Part shown: positions 44,577 through 49,979 of the stretch, in pieces | Layout: every line of letters starts with the position of its first letter | Position numbering within the stretch: position 1 is the stretch's first letter | Assembly (NCBI GenBank): GCA_945874145.1 | Contig: CAMCFN010000029.1 | Location: 1 to 49,979 of the forward strand | Length of the DNA stretch: 49,979 nucleotides | Reading direction: 5' to 3' | Origin: Akkermansia muciniphila | GTDB lineage: Bacteria > Verrucomicrobiota > Verrucomicrobiia > Limisphaerales > SXTU01 | The notes under the pieces: generated by a model | The model's database searches: none | Seen by the model: only the letters and a program-made list of their open reading frames with translations | What the model was told of the DNA's origin: nothing | Program-made: the position numbers and the translations under genes

Positions 44577-44629
44577 GCTGAGACGAACTCACTGCTACGC
44601 CGCCTCCATCCAGCATCCAGCATCGCCCC

Positions 44630-44968
44630 ATGAAAACCCTCTTTGAACGCATCGCCGCGAAGGAGATTCCGGCGAACCTGGTTTACGAAGACGAGCACGT
44701 CGTCGCCTTCCGCGACCTCCACCCGCAGGCGCCCACGCACATCCTCATTGTGCCGCGCAAGCCCATCCCCCGCATCGCCGAGGCCACGCCCGCCGACCAC
44801 GCGGTGCTCGGGCACCTGTTGCTGAAGGCGGCGGAAGTCGCGAAGCAAGCGGGCCTCACCAACGGCTACCGCCTCGTCATCAACAACGGTCCCGACGGCG
44901 GCGAATCCGTCCCGCACCTCCACTGCCACATCCTCGGCGGTCGCGCGATGAGCTGGCCACCGGGGTGA
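44630..44968 (+). CDS. HIT-family nucleotide hydrolase (HINT type)
   Basis: A 112-residue histidine-triad protein. The triad HLHCH is at H96, H98 and H100 within ESVPHLHCHILGG, and the N-terminal LFERIAAKEIPANLVYED and APTHILIVPRK are typical of HINT-type purine phosphoramidases that hydrolyse AMP-lysine or AMP-NH2. The length is typical. It is preceded by the inverted GATGCTGG repeat and followed by hairpins before the convergent AsmA-like gene. Confidence 0.93.
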   Translation: MKTLFERIAAKEIPANLVYEDEHVVAFRDLHPQAPTHILIVPRKPIPRIAEATPADHAVLGHLLLKAAEVAKQAGLTNGYRLVINNGPDGGESVPHLHCHILGGRAMSWPPG

Positions 44969-44979
44969 AACAACGCAGG

Positions 44980-45046
44980 GCGAGCAGCCTGCTCGCAGTG
45001 AAAAGGTCGGCACTCCGCGCTGTGGGGGCGGGCAAGATGCCCGCCC
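44980..45046. terminator. Two hairpins between convergent HIT and AsmA-like genes
   Basis: The first hairpin pairs GCGAGCAG with CTGCTCGC (44980-44996). The second pairs GGGCGGGCA with TGCCCGCCC around AGA (45026-45046). Both lie in the 85-base gap between convergent stops and could end transcription from either side. No T-run follows. Confidence 0.55.
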
Positions 45047-45053
45047 TACGCTG

Positions 45054-45842
45054 CTACTCCTTCTTCTTAAACAAATCACCGAGGCCCTTGGTGACGCCTT
45101 TGGCTGCGTCGGTGGCGGCCCCGCCCACGCCCTTGGCCCCGTCCAGCAGCGCCTTACCCGCGCCGCTGAGGTAGCCCGTCACGGCGGTGGTGGTTTTGCC
45201 CATCACGTCCTTCATGACCACCTTGATGACTTCGGCGGGGGTCACGCCGTCCGCGCCTTGGCCGAGGTTGGTGAGCTTGATCTCCGGCAGCGGCACGGTG
45301 GCGGACTTGCCGCCGAGGAGGGTCATGCTGAGGTTGATCTTGGCGTTGGAAATGATGAGTTCGTCCACCTGAAGTTTCTTGCCGGAGCTGCTCTTCTTCT
45401 CCGCCTTGCCGTCCTTACCGGCGGGTCCGCCCAGTAGGCTGGCGACGTAGGCGTCCACGTTCTCCTGAATCTTGCCGAGGTTGCTGCTGCCGAGGCTGCC
45501 TTCAAAGGTGATCTCCGCGGCGTCCACCTTAATGGAGTGCACGACGATTTTGTCGGCCAGGAGGGAGGCGGGGTTCACTTGCAGGCTGGCAGTGGCCAGC
45601 TTCACCGCGTGCGGTGTTTTGAAACCCTCGGGGTTGCCGACCACGAGGCCGGTCAGTTCTCCTTTGCCGGAAAACGCGGAGATGCTCACGCCATCGAGCT
45701 GGATGGGGGCCTTGATGACTTCCGGCCCGAAGGCGACCACGCCTTGCTTGACCATGGAGTTCAGGGAAAAGAACAGGGCGACTAGGGCAACAACGGCGAG
45801 GAGGACCAGTGCAGCCAGGACTTTGCGTATAGTGCTATTCAT
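45054..45842 (-). CDS. AsmA-like membrane-anchored protein
   Basis: A 262-residue protein with an N-terminal membrane helix (VLAALVLLAVVALVALFFSL) and a periplasmic beta-rich region of the AsmA/DUF748 kind (VDAAEITFEGSLGSSNLGKI, KLQVDELIISNAKINLSM). It is a short relative of the AsmA-like proteins that assist envelope lipid or outer-membrane homeostasis. The C-terminus (GGAATDAAKGVTKGLGDLFKK) is glycine/alanine-rich and amphipathic. ATG 45842 precedes the helix; the longer frame to 45899 is not supported. Confidence 0.7.
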   Translation of the reverse strand: MNSTIRKVLAALVLLAVVALVALFFSLNSMVKQGVVAFGPEVIKAPIQLDGVSISAFSGKGELTGLVVGNPEGFKTPHAVKLATASLQVNPASLLADKIVVHSIKVDAAEITFEGSLGSSNLGKIQENVDAYVASLLGGPAGKDGKAEKKSSSGKKLQVDELIISNAKINLSMTLLGGKSATVPLPEIKLTNLGQGADGVTPAEVIKVVMKDVMGKTTTAVTGYLSGAGKALLDGAKGVGGAATDAAKGVTKGLGDLFKKKE

Positions 45843-45920
45843 AATGGGCAAAAACAGTGACGAACACGTCGACCAAACGGACAGGAGACTAGCCGCCAAA
45901 AATCCCGTGGCAACCCTCGA

Positions 45921-46169
45921 TCAACGACCCGCGTGCGGGCGAAATCTCGGCAAGGGTGGGTGCGGCGGCAGGAACGGATGCAGCGCAGTGGCCAATTCTG
46001 ACCGGCTACAGTCAGCGCACAGCAGTTCGGCCCCGTTCAACTCGACTTGCCGCAGCGGGAACACCCGGCGGCACCCGTCGCACTGCTCCATTTTCTCCAA
46101 TGCCGCGCCCGCGAGGGCGAGACGGTTCAAGGCTGCGCGAACGGACGGCAGGTTGTGCTGGGCGCTCAT
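45921..46169 (-). CDS. Small CxxC...CxxC protein
   Basis: An 82-residue protein with two cysteine pairs, CDGC and CADC, about 20 residues apart (MEQCDGCRRVFPLRQVELNG then LLCADCSR), which would form a zinc ribbon or treble-clef-like site. The C-terminus is Pro/His-rich. No family is recognised. A longer in-frame opening runs upstream but its composition is that of a non-coding frame. Support is the cysteine spacing and the methionine close to a helix-like start. Confidence 0.5.
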   Translation of the reverse strand: MSAQHNLPSVRAALNRLALAGAALEKMEQCDGCRRVFPLRQVELNGAELLCADCSRSELATALHPFLPPHPPLPRFRPHAGR

Positions 46170-46288
46170 GAATGTGCCGAGGAGGTAACAAGCGCGGCTT
46201 TTCCTGTCAATCCCGGTGACAATCCAGTGACGGTGGCGGGGCGCGGGGCGGTGCCCCGCAGCAATTCTCGACGGTCCAGCGGCGAGCC

Positions 46289-47755
46289 TCATGGGCTCCC
46301 AGGAGCCGCTGCAGGTCGCAGACCCGCGCTCCGACCGGCGTTCGGCTGCGCACACCGCACGAGTTCGGGGAAGCGGCACTGTTCACACAGCGCGTTCGAG
46401 TGCTCGCAGAAGTCGCGGACGATCTGGAGCAAGCCCTGTTGTGCTGTCGCGTGGTGGAAGAGGCCGCGCGGCGGGCTGCCGGCGAAGAGGCGTTCGCGCG
46501 CGAGTCGGAGCGTGGCGTTGTCCTCGCCGACCGGCCACGCGAGGTAGCGCGCTTCTGCCGTTGCGCGGAGCGGCTCATTGCGACCCGCAGCGGCGCGGGC
46601 CCAGAGCCAGGGCAGCACTACATTCACCGCGAGGTCGGTAAGCCGGGCTTCGCCGAGCAGCGGCTGGGGCTTGGCTAAGCGCGGCGATTTTAAGGTCCAG
46701 TGCCACGACCAGAACTCGTCGTCGGACGGTTGGAGCAGTTCGAGCAGCGAAGCTGCCAGCTGTGCGTGAGCAACATCACGCGTGAACCATCGCTCCAAGC
46801 GCGTCGGCAAGTCTCCGTTCACGAGCCAGTGCGCGGCGAGCGCGAGGCGGCGGAGCGGTTGGTTGGCCGGACGCAAACCGCTCATGCGCCACGCGGTGCG
46901 CGGCAAAATGACTTCGCTGAAGCGCTCCCGCTCGCGCCACCACGCGTCCCAGAGCTGGCGCAAGTAATCCGCATCCGCTCCGCGACCCCGCGGCAGTTCG
47001 ACCGGCAGCAGTCCGCTCCAGCCGCAGAGGCGGGCCTGCCAAAGCGCGACGGAAAGTTGGTCGCTGGACGTGCCGGCCAACTCCGCGAGGCGGCGCATGG
47101 GCCAGACGTTGTGCTTATAGCCGAGCGCGGCGAACAGGGCTTCCCAGAGCGATTGCTCCCAGCCGCACTGCCGCGCGCGGGCGGCGAGTTGCGTGGCCTT
47201 CAACTGGAGGCGAACGAGCGCGGCCTGCTGGAGAATGGCTTCCAGTTCTGCGCGCGGGAGTTCGTTAAGCGGCCCACAGCACCTGCCGGCCAGCCCGCCA
47301 GAGCGCGTCGCGTCCTCACCCCCGAACCATTCGCTCAACTCACCCAGCGGCGCGTCGAGCCGGGACTTGAGCGCGAGCGTGGGCAGGCCGTGCGCGCTGG
47401 GGCCGTCCCAGACCACGTGCAGCACGACGGCGCGGAAGTTCGGGTTCACATCGTGCCTGTGCGTGCGCCAGCCGCTCGTCGCTAGATCCACTTCCACGTC
47501 GCCCCGCAACGGCGTCTCGCTGCCGAACTGCACGATGGCTTCGCGGAAGTCTGGGCCGGCTTCGCGGTTGAGGAAGCCGGGATGGAGCACGCGCACGCTG
47601 CGCCCGTCGGCGAGAGTGAGTTGGTCACGCAGCACGCGCTGGTGTTGCCAGACCGCTTGGAGCAATCGCTCCGGCGGCGGGCCATCCTCGCGCAATGGCC
47701 CCGCGCTTGGGCGCTGCGCGCGCCAAGTGGAGTAGAGATTGGCGGGTAAGGACAT
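46289..47755 (-). CDS. DUF2851 family protein
   Basis: A 488-residue protein of the DUF2851 family, function unknown. The start (ANLYSTWRAQRPSAGPLRED) and LHPGFLNREAGPDFREAIVQF, then GDVEVDLATSGWRTHRHDVN and the long helical middle, fit that family, which is frequent in Bacteroidota and Verrucomicrobiota. The C-terminal CEHSNALCEQCRFPEL segment has three cysteines and may bind metal; the GDVEVD and HRHD residues look like a nuclease-type acidic/His set, which is speculative. ATG 47755 is chosen from the family start. It is divergent from the dehydrogenase gene. Confidence 0.75.
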   Translation of the reverse strand: MSLPANLYSTWRAQRPSAGPLREDGPPPERLLQAVWQHQRVLRDQLTLADGRSVRVLHPGFLNREAGPDFREAIVQFGSETPLRGDVEVDLATSGWRTHRHDVNPNFRAVVLHVVWDGPSAHGLPTLALKSRLDAPLGELSEWFGGEDATRSGGLAGRCCGPLNELPRAELEAILQQAALVRLQLKATQLAARARQCGWEQSLWEALFAALGYKHNVWPMRRLAELAGTSSDQLSVALWQARLCGWSGLLPVELPRGRGADADYLRQLWDAWWRERERFSEVILPRTAWRMSGLRPANQPLRRLALAAHWLVNGDLPTRLERWFTRDVAHAQLAASLLELLQPSDDEFWSWHWTLKSPRLAKPQPLLGEARLTDLAVNVVLPWLWARAAAGRNEPLRATAEARYLAWPVGEDNATLRLARERLFAGSPPRGLFHHATAQQGLLQIVRDFCEHSNALCEQCRFPELVRCAQPNAGRSAGLRPAAAPGSP

Positions 47756-47906
47756 CGGGTTATTCGGGGGTGAGAATACAGAGCGTGTCAACGGACGCAG
47801 AGCCTTTTCCTGTTCTTTGGGCGAAGTTGGGGAGAGCAGCATGAGGAGCAGGATGGGAAGCGGCGCGCTTGCACCACAGCGCAGTCCGCTCCACACTCGC
47901 CGCACT

Positions 47907-48908
47907 ATGTCGTGGAAAGTTCTCATCACTGCCCGGGCCGCTGAAGAAGTCGGCCAACCCGCTTATCAACTCCTGCGTGAGTCCGGCTGCGAAGTCGTCA
48001 TCGCACCCAAGTTCGGCCCGCTCAGCGCCGATGACGTGCAGGCCTACATGGCTGGCTGCGACGCGACTTTGTGTAGCGCGGACAAATACACCCCGGCCGT
48101 GCTCCAGCACGCCAACGCCGCCGGCATCAAGTGCCTTTCCCGCTGGGGCGTGGGCTACGACTCCATCGACATCTCCACGGCCACACGGCTCGGCATCGTC
48201 GTCGCCTTCACGCCGGGCATGCTTGATGGCGCGGTGGCGGACTACACGTGGGCGCTCCTCTTCGCGCTCGCTCGCCGCGTTCACGAGGGCCACGTCGTCA
48301 TGCGCGACAACCGCTGGTCCGTCGCGTGGGGCCACGACGTGTCCAACAAGACGCTGGGCATCATCGGCTGCGGGCGCATCGGCCAGGCGGTGGCGAAGCG
48401 CGCGGCGGGCTTCAACATGCAGATTCTCGGCCACGACATTGCACCGAACCCACACGCGGAGGCGCTCGGGGTGAAATTCGTCTCCCTCGACGAGCTGTTG
48501 GCGCAAAGCGATTTCGTCTCCCTCAACTGCGCGCTCACGCCGCAGAACCGCGGTCTCATCGGCGAGGCGCAATTCAAGAAAATGAAGCCCGCCAGCTACC
48601 TTATCAACACCGCGCGCGGCGCACTCGTGGATGAGGCCGCGCTGGTCCGCGCGCTGGAGCAGAAGACCATCGCCGGCGCGGCGGTGGATGCCTTCAGCAC
48701 CGAGCCGTTGCCGAACGACCATCCGCTGCGCCGCTGCCCGAACGTGCTGCTCACCCCGCACCAGGCCTTCAACGGTCGCGAGACTGGCGAACGCGTCAGC
48801 CTCGCCGCTGCGCAGGCCATCGTGGACTTGATGAACGGCAAGAAGCCGACGCACGTGGTGAACGGGGACGTGTTCCAGTCAGCGGCGTTGCGGGCGAAGC
48901 TGAAGTGA
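47907..48908 (+). CDS. D-2-hydroxyacid dehydrogenase (phosphoglycerate-dehydrogenase-like)
   Basis: A 333-residue NAD-dependent enzyme of the D-isomer-specific hydroxyacid family. The nucleotide-binding loop is GIIGCGRIGQAVAKR (residues 151-165), and the catalytic residues are R237 (NTARGALVDE), E266 (STEPLPNDHPL) and H285 (LTPHQAF). Substrate cannot be read; there is no ACT domain, so it is not the long SerA form. It overlaps the next gene (TGATG) and the segment ends with an aldolase start, so a sugar-acid pathway is a reasonable inference. ATG 47907 is the family start. Confidence 0.88.
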   Translation: MSWKVLITARAAEEVGQPAYQLLRESGCEVVIAPKFGPLSADDVQAYMAGCDATLCSADKYTPAVLQHANAAGIKCLSRWGVGYDSIDISTATRLGIVVAFTPGMLDGAVADYTWALLFALARRVHEGHVVMRDNRWSVAWGHDVSNKTLGIIGCGRIGQAVAKRAAGFNMQILGHDIAPNPHAEALGVKFVSLDELLAQSDFVSLNCALTPQNRGLIGEAQFKKMKPASYLINTARGALVDEAALVRALEQKTIAGAAVDAFSTEPLPNDHPLRRCPNVLLTPHQAFNGRETGERVSLAAAQAIVDLMNGKKPTHVVNGDVFQSAALRAKLK

Positions 48909-49813
48909 TGGTCAGCCAGCGGGCTTCTCCTGTGCTCGGTTTTCACCTCGCGATTGCGGGGCTGTTCCTCGCGCTTTCCGGCTTCGCTGCCGACTGGATC
49001 TACCTCGACAACGGCCAAGTTCGCCTCGGCCTTGATCGCGCGGCGGGCGCGAGCATCGGCTTCTTCGGCGAAAGCGCGACCGGGCGGAACTTGCTGAACC
49101 ATTACGACAAGGGCCGTTTCATCCAGCAGTCCTATTACGGCGCCAAGGACGGGTCGGACTGGAATGGCAAGCCGTGGCGCTGGAATCCTGTGCAGGGCGG
49201 CGGTTGGCGCGGCGAACCGGCGCGCACGCTGGTTTTCACGAACACCGCGACCACGCTCTACGCGAAAACGCTGCCGAAGCACTGGGCCACGGGTGCGGAC
49301 TTGCCGGAGGTGGTGCTGGAGGAGTGGCTCACGTTGACCAATCGCCTCGCTCACCTGCGCTTCCGCATGACCTACTCCGGCACGGCGAATCACCCGCCCG
49401 CGCATCAGGAGTTGCCGGCCGTCTTCGCGGACTTCGCGCTGACGAACCTCGTTTACTACCGGGGCAACGCGCCGTGGACTGGTGGCGTGCTCACGCGCCG
49501 CGTCCCCGGTTGGCCGAACGAATACGACAAGGGCCTGTCGGAGAACTGGGCCGCCTACGTGGACGCGCGCGATTGGGGGCTCGGCGTCTGCGTGCCCGGC
49601 ACGACGGAGATGACCTTCTACCGGAACGCGGGCCAGGCCGGTCCGGACGGCCCCGGTTGCTCCTACTTTGCGCCCATCCGCACGCTGGCCATCACAAACG
49701 GGTTCAAGCTGGATTACGAGGTGTTCCTGGCTATCGGCACGGTGAGTGAACTGCGGAACCAGTTCCGTTCGTTGAGCGAAGAGTTGACGAAGAAGCCGGT
49801 GGCCCGCGAATAG
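48908..49813 (+). CDS. Secreted protein, unknown
   Basis: A 301-residue exported protein (signal FHLAIAGLFLALSGFAADW) with a beta-rich body: WIYLDNGQVRLGLDRAAGAS, FIQQSYYGAKDGSDWNGKPW, EEWLTLTNRLAHLRF and DYEVFLAIGTVSELR. It resembles secreted glycoside-processing or lectin-like proteins but I cannot name a family. The start is ATG 48908, one base overlapping the dehydrogenase stop; GTG 48905 is also possible. Its link to dehydrogenase and aldolase genes suggests work on a polyhydroxy compound outside the cell, which is inference. Confidence 0.65.
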   Translation: MVSQRASPVLGFHLAIAGLFLALSGFAADWIYLDNGQVRLGLDRAAGASIGFFGESATGRNLLNHYDKGRFIQQSYYGAKDGSDWNGKPWRWNPVQGGGWRGEPARTLVFTNTATTLYAKTLPKHWATGADLPEVVLEEWLTLTNRLAHLRFRMTYSGTANHPPAHQELPAVFADFALTNLVYYRGNAPWTGGVLTRRVPGWPNEYDKGLSENWAAYVDARDWGLGVCVPGTTEMTFYRNAGQAGPDGPGCSYFAPIRTLAITNGFKLDYEVFLAIGTVSELRNQFRSLSEELTKKPVARE

Positions 49814-49878
49814 ACGCGGAAGAAAAATTCAGCTGGCAAATTCACGCCCGTTCGCGTCCATTCCCGGGCACCAAACAC

Positions 49879-49979
49879 ATGAAACAAAACCACGTTCGCG
49901 CCAAACTCAAACGCGGTGAGCCCAGCTTCGGCACCTGGCTCGCGCTGCCCGACCCCGTCGCCGCGCGGCTCATGTCCGG
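49879..49979 (+). CDS. HpcH/HpaI-type aldolase, 3' part outside window
   Basis: Only 33 codons are visible. They read as KLKRGEPSFGTWLALPDPVAARLM, the usual start of HpcH/HpaI class II pyruvate-dependent aldolases (for example 2-keto-3-deoxy-sugar-acid aldolases). The gene follows the secreted-protein gene after 65 bases on the same strand. No catalytic residue is within the visible part, so the substrate is open. Confidence 0.65.
   Translation, partial: MKQNHVRAKLKRGEPSFGTWLALPDPVAARLMS

Noticed and set aside
1..49979. CRISPR array, tRNA or rRNA, IS element
   Set aside because: No regularly spaced repeats, cloverleaf or transposase motif was seen by eye; a dedicated search could still find a divergent one.

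Overview
This is a dense, GC-rich bacterial segment that most resembles a Verrucomicrobiota genome, perhaps the Pedosphaera/Limisphaerales lineage. The reasons are the nusA-infB-rbfA-nrnA-truB-ribF block combined with an FGly sulfatase, very large exported PQQ-like beta-propeller proteins carrying LamG or malectin modules, a DMF-amidase-like Tat protein, a DUF2851 protein and many short intergenic hairpin repeats. This assignment is inference; there is no rRNA or tRNA in the window. Almost no gene is preceded by a recognisable Shine-Dalgarno sequence.

Layout. 1-7768: the 3' part of purB, followed after 36 bases by a compact four-gene Wadjet-type anti-plasmid SMC system (jetA, jetB, jetC, jetD; start-stop overlaps at A/B and B/C). 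7992-13611: murA (+), then a minus-strand run of hisC, a Tat-exported DMF-amidase-like protein, ribF and a VanZ-like membrane protein. 13608-19667: truB, nrnA, rbfA, infB and nusA (minus), the classical translation/transcription operon. It has a good candidate promoter and, in the nusA leader, a hairpin plus T-run that looks like an attenuator. 19913-24211: a sulfatase (+), a secreted lectin-like protein (-) and an unusual tandem-duplicated ModA-like binding protein (-).

24286-38847 is the most interesting region: two convergent operons, each pairing a giant exported PQQ-propeller protein that contains a methyltransferase-like Rossmann domain with a membrane-anchored protein sharing a C-x(2,3)-PVFRYAL motif and a CSC motif. 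The rightward operon is propeller-MTase 1, propeller-MTase 2 and anchored protein 1. The leftward operon is propeller-MTase 3, a BNR-like propeller and anchored protein 2. The two operons meet tail to tail with 14 bases between stops. I know of no described function for this combination and put it forward as the candidate undescribed system, probably a cell-envelope or periplasmic polymer-handling or redox apparatus.

38996-49979: a small membrane protein, a short HicB-HicA toxin-antitoxin pair, lysA, an exported STN-subtilisin protein, nrdR overlapped by an unknown gene, a small membrane protein flanked by inverted simple repeats, a HIT hydrolase, an AsmA-like protein, a small zinc-finger-like protein, DUF2851, then a D-2-hydroxyacid dehydrogenase, a secreted protein and the start of an HpcH/HpaI aldolase that may form a sugar-acid operon. 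Two 77-base palindromic elements with covarying outer stems lie inside coding regions, in the same reading frame, just before the signal-peptide cores of two exported proteins of the candidate system. No stretch longer than 300 bases lacks a gene, and I see no CRISPR array, IS element or tRNA.
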